Positions 15,278-24,067 of a stretch of DNA of 51,030 nucleotides are shown piece by piece. Position 1 is the stretch's first letter. Every line of letters begins with the position of its first letter. Under the pieces are notes generated by a model, which was not told the DNA's origin, did no database searches, and saw only the letters and a list, made by a program, of their open reading frames with translations. The position numbers and the translations under genes are program-made. Source of the DNA: Parabacteroides sp. (GTDB lineage: Bacteria > Bacteroidota > Bacteroidia > Bacteroidales > Tannerellaceae); the NCBI GenBank assembly GCA_022775005.1, contig JALFJR010000032.1, forward strand, positions 1-51,030. The letters are read 5' to 3'.

Positions 15278-16747
15278 ATGTTGAGCGGCGAAGAACTTTA
15301 TAAGCGCTACAAGAAAGGTGGTAGTACAGACATATCCCCCCAGTTTTCCTCAGAGGAGTGGGTATGTCTGTATACTTATTTAAGTCAGCAAAACAATGAG
15401 GATGCTTTCCATGTATTAGAACATGCCATTCAAGATCACCCTCATTGCTCTCCTTTATTGATCCAAAAGGTTAAGCTCGACCTATTTGATGGTTTCTTCG
15501 ACGAGGCATTCGCCCTTTTATCGGAAGAGTTATCTAATGCTCCAGAGCGTGATATCAAGCCACTCTGGATTGATTTCTATTTCAGCACAGGAGAGGATGA
15601 TTATGCCAAACAATTATTAGACAATCTGTTCGCAGAGCAACCAGATTATATAGAAACCGCATTAGAATATATCATTCCTGTCTTACGAGATGCAGAGGAG
15701 ACAGTTCGTATAGAATATGCAGGTTATATGAGACGAGCCGCAGAAATATTTCCTCGAAACCACATTCTCCTGGAAGAATGGCGAGACGAATTAAAAGAAG
15801 AATCGCGTATGGAAGAGGCTGTGAAAGTGTGTAACCAATTAATCGACCTGGAACCCTACTCATTTGATTATTGGGACGATTTAGCACGCATCTACACCGT
15901 ACTACGCCGCTATGAACAAGCCATTGAAGCTTTTGATTTAGCCCTCACCATTAACTGTAGTGAGTGCAAAGAAGTAACACAAGCTAAAATTCTCAAAGGC
16001 TATTGCCTTTATATGAATGGTAGCTACGAGAAAGCGGTTGAATTATACAAAGAATTTCAAGGTGACGCCTGCAATGAGATAACAGTCAATGCATTTGTGT
16101 CACACTGCCATGTTCACATGAAGAACTATGAAGAGGCTTATACAATGTTGCTTGAACTAATAAAGCATGATGAATTGGACTCTTATACCTTCTCTGTACA
16201 TGATTTTGTGATCTGCTGTGTTGAATTAAATAAGCATGAAGAAGCATATCGGACCTTGAAAGAGGCAGTCAACAAACATCCACTTGACGCAAGATTATTG
16301 CTGATGTTCTCATTACTGGGCATTTGGAACGAAAATAAGATAGATGAAATCAAACAAATATTAGACAGATCAATGGCATTATTAAACCCCACTGTCAATG
16401 ATCCATCAATTATTGCCAAATGCTATAAGCTGTTAGAGATTGGAAAATCCTACTTAGAAGAGGGTGATAAGGTGAATGCATTGGTTTATTTTGATTTAAT
16501 CCTTAGGATTCACCCAGAGATGGAGGAATTAAAGGAACCTTTAGAAAGAATCTTTGAGGATGAAGAGAATCCCAAATTGGCTCAAGCTAATCACATGCTG
16601 AGTTTAATCACTCTTGGAGAAGCTACCGAGGAGGAATTGGCAGAGTATTTATGTAAAGAGGATTATCAAGACACCATTGACGAAGATATTTCCGCAAAGC
16701 AGAACTTGATCCAGCAATTTTTTGCAAACGACAAGAGCAACAATTAA
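15278..16747 (+). CDS. Tetratricopeptide-repeat protein
   Basis: A 489-residue acidic, soluble-looking protein made of TPR-like helical pairs, e.g. YWDDLARIYTVLRRYEQAIE and ILKGYCLYMNGSYEKAVELY, with the small-residue and Tyr/Ala pattern of the fold. No signal peptide or enzymatic motif is visible. TPR proteins are protein-binding scaffolds; the partner is unknown. It lies 19 bp after glnS and 10 bp before the DUF368 gene, so all three are probably co-transcribed. Base composition is more A/T-rich than in the surrounding genes. Confidence 0.8.
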   Translation: MLSGEELYKRYKKGGSTDISPQFSSEEWVCLYTYLSQQNNEDAFHVLEHAIQDHPHCSPLLIQKVKLDLFDGFFDEAFALLSEELSNAPERDIKPLWIDFYFSTGEDDYAKQLLDNLFAEQPDYIETALEYIIPVLRDAEETVRIEYAGYMRRAAEIFPRNHILLEEWRDELKEESRMEEAVKVCNQLIDLEPYSFDYWDDLARIYTVLRRYEQAIEAFDLALTINCSECKEVTQAKILKGYCLYMNGSYEKAVELYKEFQGDACNEITVNAFVSHCHVHMKNYEEAYTMLLELIKHDELDSYTFSVHDFVICCVELNKHEEAYRTLKEAVNKHPLDARLLLMFSLLGIWNENKIDEIKQILDRSMALLNPTVNDPSIIAKCYKLLEIGKSYLEEGDKVNALVYFDLILRIHPEMEELKEPLERIFEDEENPKLAQANHMLSLITLGEATEEELAEYLCKEDYQDTIDEDISAKQNLIQQFFANDKSNN

Positions 16748-16757
16748 TCCAAATAGA

Positions 16758-17672
16758 ATGACTGCAAAAAGAGGAATCAAAGCATACAGTTTTTTAGTAT
16801 TGAAAGGCATGGGTATGGGAGCGGCAGATGTCGTCCCTGGTGTGTCAGGGGGTACGATCGCATTCATCGTGGGGATCTACGAGGAATTGATCAACTCCAT
16901 CAAGAGCATCAACGCTGAGAACTTGCGATTACTATTCAGCGGCCAGTTCCGCTCCTTTTGGAAAGGAATCAATGCCAACTTTCTATTATCCATTGTATTA
17001 GGAATTGGTATCAGCATCTTCTCGTTGGCTAAGATCATCACCTACCTATTAGTGAGTCAGCCCATTTTAGTGTGGGCCTTCTTTTTCGGATTGGTATTGT
17101 CCTCCACCTGGTTTGTTTCCAAGGAGATCAAGCAATGGCAGGTAAAAACAGTGATTAGCTTTGTGGTCGGTGCGCTCTTGGCTTTCTATATCACAGTGGC
17201 GACACCTGCTGAGACCCCGACTCATCCCCTATTCATTTTCCTATGTGGGGCAATCGCCATCTGTGCCATGATCCTTCCTGGTATTTCTGGAAGTTTCATC
17301 TTGGTGCTCTTAGGCAAGTATTTCTACATCATGGAGGCAGTGAAGACCTTTCGGGTGACCGTCATGCTCACGTTTTTAGCCGGTGCATTTATTGGCATCA
17401 CCACATTCTCACGTGTACTTTCTTTCGCCCTGCGTCGTTTCCACGATGCTACCATTGCCCTGTTGTCAGGCTTTATGTTAGGTTCGCTGAACAAGGTCTG
17501 GCCCTGGAAAGAAACTATAGAGACCTACACGGACAGTCATGGTGTCGTTAAGCCATTGGTGGAGCAGAATATCGCCCCCAATACCCAAGTGATCGAAGCT
17601 GTCGGTCTGATGATCTTAGGCTTTGTCTTGGTCTATGCCTTGGAGAAACTCTCCACACGCAAGGCATCGTGA
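16758..17672 (+). CDS. DUF368 membrane protein, candidate polyprenyl-phosphate flippase
   Basis: A 304-residue protein with about eight to nine hydrophobic segments. The N-terminal KGMGMGAADVVPGVSGGT and the second half-motif AICAMILPGISGSFILV are the paired signatures of DUF368. Members of this family (PopT in published work) recycle undecaprenyl phosphate across the inner membrane for cell-wall and glycan synthesis; the function here is inferred from family membership. The frame is open from 16722 inside the TPR gene, but the ATG at 16758, 10 bp after that gene's stop, gives the family N-terminus. Confidence 0.85.
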   Translation: MTAKRGIKAYSFLVLKGMGMGAADVVPGVSGGTIAFIVGIYEELINSIKSINAENLRLLFSGQFRSFWKGINANFLLSIVLGIGISIFSLAKIITYLLVSQPILVWAFFFGLVLSSTWFVSKEIKQWQVKTVISFVVGALLAFYITVATPAETPTHPLFIFLCGAIAICAMILPGISGSFILVLLGKYFYIMEAVKTFRVTVMLTFLAGAFIGITTFSRVLSFALRRFHDATIALLSGFMLGSLNKVWPWKETIETYTDSHGVVKPLVEQNIAPNTQVIEAVGLMILGFVLVYALEKLSTRKAS

Positions 17673-17684
17673 AGAGGCTAATTG

Positions 17685-17704
17685 GTCTATTATTCAAAAT
17701 AGAC
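17685..17704 (+). terminator. Weak hairpin after the DUF368 gene
   Basis: A 7-bp stem (17685-17691 with 17698-17704) and 6-nt loop lie 12 bp after the stop codon. The T-rich stretch is not directly adjacent, so termination here is uncertain. Confidence 0.35.
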
Positions 17705-17860
17705 TACAGGTTTTGCTTTTGAGTTGAAGCGTAAGCTCAGTGGAGGCAAGACATGTCATTTTTACGCATTATTAGCCGAGATTAGGGTCTTTAAACAGAA
17801 TGATCGGTGATTCTACGCCAAAATGCAGCCTGTTTTAAATGCCTCGTTTGGAAAAATGAG

Positions 17861-17868
17861 TATCTTTG
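17861..17868 (+). promoter_or_regulatory. -7 element of the oxidoreductase operon
   Basis: TATCTTTG fits TAnnTTTG and lies 47 bp before the ferredoxin-subunit start, within a 243-bp gap. A TTTG at 17847 is too close for -33, so the upstream element is unclear. Confidence 0.55.
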
Positions 17869-17915
17869 GGGCCGTAGAAGAGGTGTATCTTCGATGAATA
17901 AAAAAACTATATAGT

Positions 17916-18143
17916 ATGTCAAATTTTAAAGGCGCTGTGGTTGTCAACACAGAACGATGCAAAGGGTGCAACCTGTGTGTAGTGGCATGTCCCGCTAATG
18001 TGTTGGAACTACATCCGCGAGAAGTCAACAACAAAGGTTATCATTATGTCTATATGAAACAGCCAGAGGCTTGCGTGGGATGCGCAAGTTGCGGACAGGT
18101 TTGCCCGGATGGCTGCTTAACGGTTTACAGAGCTAAATTATAA
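17916..18143 (+). CDS. korD: 2-oxoacid:ferredoxin oxidoreductase, ferredoxin-like (delta) subunit
   Basis: A 75-residue protein with two 4Fe-4S motifs: C15-x2-C18-x2-C21-x3-C25 and C53-x2-C56-x2-C59-x3-C63. It carries electrons between the catalytic subunits and external ferredoxin. It is the first gene of the operon, 14 bp before the alpha subunit. The order delta-alpha-beta-gamma is usual for 2-oxoglutarate or branched-chain 2-oxoacid oxidoreductases; the symbol is provisional because the substrate cannot be read from sequence. Confidence 0.88.
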   Translation: MSNFKGAVVVNTERCKGCNLCVVACPANVLELHPREVNNKGYHYVYMKQPEACVGCASCGQVCPDGCLTVYRAKL

Positions 18144-18157
18144 AAGTCGTATTGAGT

Positions 18158-19243
18158 ATGACAACAGATATCACATTGATGAAAGGGAACGAAGCGATCG
18201 CCCATGCCGCCATACGGTATGGCGTGGATGGTTACTTCGGCTATCCCATTACGCCACAATCGGAGATATTGGAGACCTTAATGGCGCAAATGCCTTGGCA
18301 GACCACCGGTATGGTTGTCTTGCAAGCAGAAAGTGAATTAGCCGCGATCAATATGGTCTATGGGGGTGCAGCGACTGGCAAAAAGGTCATGACCTCCTCC
18401 TCCAGTCCGGGAGTCAGCCTGAAGCAAGAGGGCATTTCCTATTTAGCGGGTGCGGAATTGCCCTGCTTGATCATCAACGTCATGCGAGGGGGCCCTGGTT
18501 TGGGTACGATCCAACCGAGTCAAGCCGACTATTTCCAGACCGTCAAAGGAGGTGGACATGGCGACTACCGATTGATCGCCTTGGCTCCCGCCTCTGTGCA
18601 AGAGATGGCTGATTTCGTCGGATTAGGCTTTGACCTCGCTTTTAAATATCAGAATCCAGCGATTATCTTAGCTGATGGCATCATCGGCCAAATGATGGAG
18701 AAGGTCACGTTGCCTCCTTTCCACCCCCGTCGCAGTGAGGAGGAGATCATTGCGCAATGCCCGTGGGCAGCTCGTGGCAGACGGACGAACCGTCAGCCGA
18801 ATGTGGTCACCTCCTTGGAGCTGGATCCTGCGAAGATGGAGGAGAACAACCTCCGTTTCCAAGCAAAATACCAAACGATCGAGGAAAAAGAGGTGCGCTA
18901 CGAGGAGTTCCTCTGTGCGGATGCGGAATATCTGCTGATCGCCTTTGGCTCTTCGGCCCGTATCTGTCAGAAGGCGGTCGAGAACGCACGAGCGGAGGGC
19001 ATCAAGGTGGGCCTGTTGCGACCCATCACGCTCTGGCCGTTCCCCTCTAAGATCCTAACTTCGTATGCCTATCAAGTCAAAGGAATGCTCTCCGTGGAGC
19101 TGAACGCAGGCCAGATGGTGGAGGATGTCCGCTTGGCGGTCAACGGAAAGGTCAAAGTGGAGCATTTCGGCCGCTTAGGCGGTATTGTGTTTACCCCGGA
19201 TGAGGTCTTGGCGGCCTTGAAGGATAAATTGATTCACGCATGA
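18158..19243 (+). CDS. korA: 2-oxoacid:ferredoxin oxidoreductase, alpha subunit
   Basis: A 361-residue alpha subunit of a CoA-dependent 2-oxoacid:ferredoxin oxidoreductase (the oxoglutarate and branched-chain 2-oxoacid types are the main options). The N-terminal pyrimidine-binding domain shows KGNEAIAHAAIRYG and FGYPITPQSEI, with AESELAAINMVYGGAATG and TSSSSPGVSLKQEG following; the transketolase-C-like domain is in the last third. The ATG at 18158 is preferred over the TTG at 18152. Its stop overlaps the start of a previously unmarked small gene (ATGA at 19240-19243). Confidence 0.9.
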   Translation: MTTDITLMKGNEAIAHAAIRYGVDGYFGYPITPQSEILETLMAQMPWQTTGMVVLQAESELAAINMVYGGAATGKKVMTSSSSPGVSLKQEGISYLAGAELPCLIINVMRGGPGLGTIQPSQADYFQTVKGGGHGDYRLIALAPASVQEMADFVGLGFDLAFKYQNPAIILADGIIGQMMEKVTLPPFHPRRSEEEIIAQCPWAARGRRTNRQPNVVTSLELDPAKMEENNLRFQAKYQTIEEKEVRYEEFLCADAEYLLIAFGSSARICQKAVENARAEGIKVGLLRPITLWPFPSKILTSYAYQVKGMLSVELNAGQMVEDVRLAVNGKVKVEHFGRLGGIVFTPDEVLAALKDKLIHA

Positions 19244-19410
19244 AAAGAAACAACAAAACAGACGAGATTCTCACACTCTGCTTCATGCTGCTGGCTATCG
19301 CAGCTGTCGTATGCTATTTCGCGGTGAGCGACAAGAGTGTGTTTATGTATTGTGGAGGAGCGGCCATCCTGTTGCGATTGGTTCAATACGTCCTCCGCTT
19401 TATCAATTGA
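19240..19410 (+). CDS. Small two-helix membrane protein in the oxidoreductase operon
   Basis: A 56-residue open frame beginning MKRNNKTDEILTLCFMLLA and ending VQYVLRFIN. Two hydrophobic segments (about 10-28 and 34-51) are joined by a short polar turn, and the N-terminus is positively charged. The start overlaps the alpha-subunit stop (ATGA) and the stop lies 8 bp before the beta subunit, so it fits precisely into the operon and is very likely translated by coupling. I recognise no family. By context it might anchor the oxidoreductase at the membrane; that is only inference. Confidence 0.75.
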   Translation: MKRNNKTDEILTLCFMLLAIAAVVCYFAVSDKSVFMYCGGAAILLRLVQYVLRFIN

Positions 19411-19418
19411 AAAGGAAT

Positions 19419-20183
19419 ATGGAACTCAACGAGATCATAAAACCGGAAAACTTGGTCTATGCGAAGCCCAAGTTGATGAACGACAACCCTATGCACTACT
19501 GTCCCGGTTGCAGCCACGGGGTTATCCATAAACTGATTGCCGAGGTGATTGCCGACCTGGGTCTGGAAGAGAAGACCATCGGTATCTCACCCGTTGGCTG
19601 TGCGGTGTTTGCCTACAACTACTTGGATATCGACTGGGTGGAGGCTGCCCATGGACGTGCACCGGCCATCGCCTCTGCCATCAAGCGGTTGAACCCGGAT
19701 AAGATGGTCTTCACCTATCAGGGGGATGGCGACTTGGCCGCGATCGGTACGGCCGAGACGATCCATGCGGCTAATCGTGGGGAGAACATTGTGATTATCT
19801 TCGTGAACAATGCCATCTATGGCATGACCGGTGGCCAAATGGCCCCGACGACCTTGGAGGGAATGCCCACCGCTACCTGTCCCTACGGACGTAACATCGC
19901 CTTGAACGGCTATCCGTTGAAGATCAGCGATCTCTTAGCGCAATTGGAGGGCACCTGCTTGGTGACTCGTCAGAGCGTGCAGACACCAGCGGCCGTACGC
20001 AAGGCCAAACGCACGTTGACGAAGGCGTTCCAGAATGCCATGGCGGGCAAAGGCACCTCAGTCGTGGAGTTTGTCTCCACCTGCTCTTCGGGCTGGAAAA
20101 TGACACCCGAGAAGGCCAACAAATGGATGGAAGAGAACATGTTCCCCTTCTACCCGTTGGGCGACTTAAAAAACAATGAATAA
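19419..20183 (+). CDS. korB: 2-oxoacid:ferredoxin oxidoreductase, beta subunit
   Basis: A 254-residue thiamine-diphosphate subunit. CPGCSHG (28-34) contributes cluster cysteines, GCAVFAYNY and PYGRN match the family, and GDGDLAAIG followed by NNAIYGMTGGQMAPTT forms the ThDP/Mg-binding motif. The reading frame is open from 19311, but the ATG at 19419 with AAAGGA just upstream gives the proper N-terminus. It lies 8 bp after the small membrane-protein gene and 17 bp before the gamma subunit. Confidence 0.92.
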   Translation: MELNEIIKPENLVYAKPKLMNDNPMHYCPGCSHGVIHKLIAEVIADLGLEEKTIGISPVGCAVFAYNYLDIDWVEAAHGRAPAIASAIKRLNPDKMVFTYQGDGDLAAIGTAETIHAANRGENIVIIFVNNAIYGMTGGQMAPTTLEGMPTATCPYGRNIALNGYPLKISDLLAQLEGTCLVTRQSVQTPAAVRKAKRTLTKAFQNAMAGKGTSVVEFVSTCSSGWKMTPEKANKWMEENMFPFYPLGDLKNNE

Positions 20184-20200
20184 GCAAAGGCAAGCAAACA

Positions 20201-20743
20201 ATGAAAAAGGAAATTATCATAGCCGGATTCGGTGGCCAAGGGGTCTTGTCGATGGGCAAGATCCTGGCCTACGCAGGCCTGTTGGAGGGGAAAGAGGTTA
20301 GCTGGATGCCCTCCTACGGACCGGAGCAACGAGGGGGAACGGCCAATGTGACCGTGATCTTGAGCGACGAGCGCATCAGCTCGCCGGTCCTCAACCAATA
20401 TGACATCGCAATTATCCTGAACCAGCCCTCCATGGATAAATTTGAAGACAAGATCAAACCAGGGGGTATCTTGATTTACGACGGCTACGGCATCCATACG
20501 CTGACCGATCGCACCGACATCACGATCTATCGGGTGGATGCGATGGATACCGCTACGGAGATGCGTAACGAGAAGGCCTTCAATATGTTGATCTTGGGTG
20601 GACTGCTGCAAGTGCAGCCCTTGGTGAAGATCGAGAATGTGCTGTTAGGGTTGAAGAAATCACTGCCCGAACGGCATCACCACCTGCTGCCCATGAACGA
20701 GGCTGCGATCCACAAAGGCATGGAGATCATCCAACAAGTCTGA
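20201..20743 (+). CDS. korC: 2-oxoacid:ferredoxin oxidoreductase, gamma subunit
   Basis: A 180-residue subunit with the family N-terminus EIIIAGFGGQGVLSMGKIL and the motif SYGPEQRGGTANV, which belong to the CoA-binding gamma domain. Together with the upstream delta, alpha and beta genes it completes a four-subunit enzyme that oxidatively decarboxylates a 2-oxoacid to acyl-CoA and reduced ferredoxin, or works reductively in anaerobes. The porin gene follows after only 11 bp. Confidence 0.92.
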   Translation: MKKEIIIAGFGGQGVLSMGKILAYAGLLEGKEVSWMPSYGPEQRGGTANVTVILSDERISSPVLNQYDIAIILNQPSMDKFEDKIKPGGILIYDGYGIHTLTDRTDITIYRVDAMDTATEMRNEKAFNMLILGGLLQVQPLVKIENVLLGLKKSLPERHHHLLPMNEAAIHKGMEIIQQV

Positions 20744-20754
20744 ACTCCCAGAAA

Positions 20755-22836
20755 ATGCGCTCCATGAAGTATCTCTATCTCATACTCTTATTGTGGGTCG
20801 GCGTGGGCTCCATCGGGGCGCAGGGAAGAAGCTCTCGTACCTCTTCCAGCCGAGGTCGTTTCTCGCTCTCCAACCTGTCGGCCACGAACCGAGAGATTCC
20901 CGACAGCCTCTTACAGACTGATAGCGCCGCCCTGAAGGCCAAACGGATCACCGCCTACGCCCTCACCCCGCTCCTGGGGGAGCGCTATGTGGCTCCGATG
21001 GACACCAACAAGCTCAACTATGCGATCAGCACCCTGCCAGAGTCCTACACCTTGGCTGCGGGTTATTTGGCTAACGTGGGCTCACCTTTCCAGACAAAGA
21101 TTTTCAGTGAGCGCAAAGAGGCACGTGATTTCATCTTCGCGGATGCCTACGATCCCTATATCACTACCCCCACCAACGCCCTGTTCTACGACACGAAAGT
21201 GCCTTATACCCAAGTGGCCTACACCACTGGGGGAGCGAGCCAGAGCAAGATGGATCGACTGAAAGGGGTGATGACACTCAACTTCGGCAAGCGCATCAAT
21301 GTCGGTGGGGAGCTGGACTATATTTATAGTCGAGGCTACTACAACTCGAATGGCAATAAGCTGTTGAGCTATCGCCTGTTCGGAAGTTACCAGACCGACC
21401 GCTACGAGATGCACGCCTACCTCAGCAATTTCAACTTCGTCAACTACGAGAATGGTGGATTGACGAACGACCGCTATATCACCGACATCGAGAACCTCCC
21501 GGAGAGCCAGCGGAAGATCGACAGCAAGTCATTCCCCGTGCGCTTCACCGACACCTGGAACCGTGACCGTGGGAAGACGTATTTCCTCACCCACCGCTAC
21601 AACTTGGGATTCACCAAGGAGCTGGATGAGACGGATGAGGAGGGCTATGCCAAGGAGATCTTCGTGCCCGTCTCCAGCATCATTCATACGATCGACTACA
21701 CCGACAATCGCCGACGTTTCATCTCGAACGATGCCTACATCGACACCTGCTATGCACGGGTCTATGGCCTCGACCAATCGCTCAACGACCAAATGTCCAC
21801 TTGGAACCTCAAGAACACCGTGGCTTTGGCGATGCGGGAGGGCTTCCAAGATTGGGCGAAGTTTGGCTTGACCGCTTTCGCTACCTTCGAGAAGCGCCGT
21901 TTCCGTTTGGCGGCTCCCGTGCCCGGTGTGGATTATGGGGATTATCCCCCGCTCAACAACTACCCCTCCTCGTTGGATTTCAACAACTCCACTGTCTATG
22001 ACGAGTTCACCACCTACATCGGTGGAGAGCTTTCCAAACGGCAAGGTAGCCTGCTGACCTACAACGTCCGAGGTGAGGTAGCCATTGCGGGAAGCGATGC
22101 GGGAGAGATCCGGGTCGAGGGCAACCTGCAGACCAAGTTCAAACTGTTCCGCAAGGATGCGACCATCCAAACGGAGGCCTACATCAAGAACCTCACCCCG
22201 GCCTTCTTCCAGCGCCACTTTCACGGCCGTTATTTCTGGTGGGACCAATCGCTGAGCAAGACGCAACGGATCTATGCGGGTGCGAAGATCAATCTGGAAT
22301 CAACCCGCACGCAGCTCTCTGGAGGGGTCGAGAGCATCCAAAACTATGTCTTTTTCGGCAAGGATGGACGGCCTCAACAAAGCAGCAAGAACATCCAGGT
22401 GATCACCCTTCGACTCAAGCAGGACATCCGTTACCGGGCGTTCGGCTGGGAGAACGAGGCGGCCTACCAGCTCTCCAGCGAGAAGGCGGAGCTGCCCCTG
22501 CCAACCGTCAGCCTCTTCTCCAACATCTATCTGGCTTTCAAGGCCGCAAAGGTATTGACGATTCAGATCGGAGGCAACCTCTATTATCATACGGATTATT
22601 ACGCCCCCTATTACGAGCCCGCCACGCAGCAATTCCAGCTGCAAGACGAGGTGAAGGTGGGCAATTACCCGTTGATCAACGCCTATGCCAACTTCCACTT
22701 GAAGCAGGCTCGCTTCTTCATCATGGCCTACAACTTAGGGTCGAAGTTCGTGAAACCCAACTACTTCTCGTTGGCGCACTATCCGTTGGATCCGATGACA
22801 CTGCGCATGGGTATCTCCGTCACGTTTAACAACTAA
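20755..22836 (+). CDS. Putative outer-membrane porin (Bacteroidetes type)
   Basis: A 693-residue exported protein. A signal peptide (MKYLYLILLLWVGVGSIGAQG) is followed by a Ser/Arg-rich stretch and then long alternating beta-strand segments rich in Tyr and Phe, ending in an aromatic strand (LRMGISVTFNN), as expected of a beta barrel. It fits the Bacteroidetes 'putative porin' family. An ATG at 20764 (MKYLYL) is an equally good start. It lies 11 bp behind the oxidoreductase gamma subunit and 15 bp before a binding-protein gene, so it may be part of the same transcript. The substrate is unknown. Confidence 0.75.
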   Translation: MRSMKYLYLILLLWVGVGSIGAQGRSSRTSSSRGRFSLSNLSATNREIPDSLLQTDSAALKAKRITAYALTPLLGERYVAPMDTNKLNYAISTLPESYTLAAGYLANVGSPFQTKIFSERKEARDFIFADAYDPYITTPTNALFYDTKVPYTQVAYTTGGASQSKMDRLKGVMTLNFGKRINVGGELDYIYSRGYYNSNGNKLLSYRLFGSYQTDRYEMHAYLSNFNFVNYENGGLTNDRYITDIENLPESQRKIDSKSFPVRFTDTWNRDRGKTYFLTHRYNLGFTKELDETDEEGYAKEIFVPVSSIIHTIDYTDNRRRFISNDAYIDTCYARVYGLDQSLNDQMSTWNLKNTVALAMREGFQDWAKFGLTAFATFEKRRFRLAAPVPGVDYGDYPPLNNYPSSLDFNNSTVYDEFTTYIGGELSKRQGSLLTYNVRGEVAIAGSDAGEIRVEGNLQTKFKLFRKDATIQTEAYIKNLTPAFFQRHFHGRYFWWDQSLSKTQRIYAGAKINLESTRTQLSGGVESIQNYVFFGKDGRPQQSSKNIQVITLRLKQDIRYRAFGWENEAAYQLSSEKAELPLPTVSLFSNIYLAFKAAKVLTIQIGGNLYYHTDYYAPYYEPATQQFQLQDEVKVGNYPLINAYANFHLKQARFFIMAYNLGSKFVKPNYFSLAHYPLDPMTLRMGISVTFNN

Positions 22837-22851
22837 GCCCTCCCATGCCCG

Positions 22852-23673
22852 ATGAAAAAGCGTCATGTCATCCTGCTCTGCTACGTCATCCTGCTCCTGG
22901 CAGTGTTAGCCACCATGGTGCGGCTCTTCACCCGCTCGCATACCCCGTCATTCACCTCACGAGACTATCCGGAGATCGCCGAGGAGGGCATCCTACGGGT
23001 GATCACCGAGTATGACCAGTTAGGCTATTACGTCTCTGGCGACACGATCCAAGGCTTTCAGTATGAGCTCAGCCAAGTCATCTCCCGCCTTTCTGGATTT
23101 GAGGTGCAGATCCAATTGGAGATGAGCCTCACTAAGAGCTACGAGGCACTGGCCACGGGACAATGCGACCTGATCGCACGCAACCTCCCAATCACAACCC
23201 AGCTCAGAGACACCTTCCTCTTCACCGATCCCATCGTGCTCAACAAGCAAGTCTTGGTGCAACGCAAACGCCCCGAGGGCGACTCGCTGCTGATTCGCAA
23301 CCAGCTGGACCTGGCCCGCAAGGCCCTCTATGTCCCCCAAGACTCTCCTGCCCTCTTCCGCATTCACAACTTGGCGCAAGAGATTGGCGATACCATCTTC
23401 GTCGTTGAGGAGCAACGTTACTCCTCCGAGCAGCTAATGATCATGGTAGAGGCAGGCGAAGTTGACTATGCTGTCTGCGACCAACAGATTGCCAAAGCAC
23501 TGCAAAAGCGCCTCCCAAATGTGGATATAGAGACAGACATCAGTTTCACACAGTTACAATCATGGGCCGTTCGAAAAAGTTCCCCAATCCTGCTCGACAG
23601 CCTAAATAGCTGGTTCCAGCAGCTTAAGCAATCCGGCTTTTACGAAACTATCTATCATAGGTATTATAAATAG
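22852..23673 (+). CDS. Periplasmic substrate-binding protein, family 3-like
   Basis: A 273-residue protein with an N-terminal membrane anchor or signal (KRHVILLCYVILLLAVLATMV) and a bilobed binding-protein domain: GILRVITEYDQLGYYVSGDT, FQYELSQVISRLSG, YEALATGQCDLIARNLPIT and VDYAVCDQQIAKALQ. This pattern matches solute-binding family 3, including the sensor-like domain of MltF. No permease or ATPase gene is adjacent and no lytic transglycosylase domain follows, so it may be a sensor or chaperone for the neighbouring porin rather than part of an ABC importer. It is the last gene of the block. Confidence 0.72.
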   Translation: MKKRHVILLCYVILLLAVLATMVRLFTRSHTPSFTSRDYPEIAEEGILRVITEYDQLGYYVSGDTIQGFQYELSQVISRLSGFEVQIQLEMSLTKSYEALATGQCDLIARNLPITTQLRDTFLFTDPIVLNKQVLVQRKRPEGDSLLIRNQLDLARKALYVPQDSPALFRIHNLAQEIGDTIFVVEEQRYSSEQLMIMVEAGEVDYAVCDQQIAKALQKRLPNVDIETDISFTQLQSWAVRKSSPILLDSLNSWFQQLKQSGFYETIYHRYYK

Positions 23674-23721
23674 CTAACGTCTGCACACAACAAGCTGGAT
23701 CCCCGTTGCCTCCCCTTTACA

Positions 23722-23780
23722 AAGATTACCAATGACCGAGCTTCAAGATTACTAATGACCGGGCTTCAAGAATAGTAATG
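23722..23780 (+). repeat. 23-bp tandem repeat, about 2.5 units
   Basis: Unit 1 (23722-23744) and unit 2 (23745-23767) differ at two positions; a 13-base diverged third unit follows (23768-23780). The unit contains AATGACCGAGCTTC. The function is unknown. Confidence 0.85.
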
Positions 23781-24009
23781 TCTAACCCTGATCACTTGCA
23801 AACGTAACGCATGCTTCCGATGGCATCACATCCTTTCCAAGTGATCCAAACAAGATCAACTTACGAATTTCAACAGAACAATCCACTTTTCATTTCAAAT
23901 AATCAATACAAAAGAATAAAAGAAGACAATATGTAAGTTTCAAGAACCCACTACTTACTTTTCTCCAAAATTACAACCAAACAAGCAATGACATAATGAT
24001 ATAAATTTC

Positions 24010-24017
24010 TACTTTTG
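24010..24017 (+). promoter_or_regulatory. -7 element upstream of gltB
   Basis: TACTTTTG matches TAnnTTTG and lies 50 bp before the gltB ATG. No clear -33 element is visible, which may indicate an activator-dependent promoter. Confidence 0.55.
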
Positions 24018-24067
24018 CTGACCAATATGACAAACAAATAGTTTTTACACAAACAAAAGGTCAACAA

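Larger units (their letters stand above)
23674..24067. other. 394-bp intergenic region with tandem repeat and gltB promoter
   Basis: No credible open frame. It contains a 23-bp direct repeat (23722-23780), an A/T-rich stretch, and a TAnnTTTG element at 24010. No terminator for the upstream genes was found. Confidence 0.7.
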
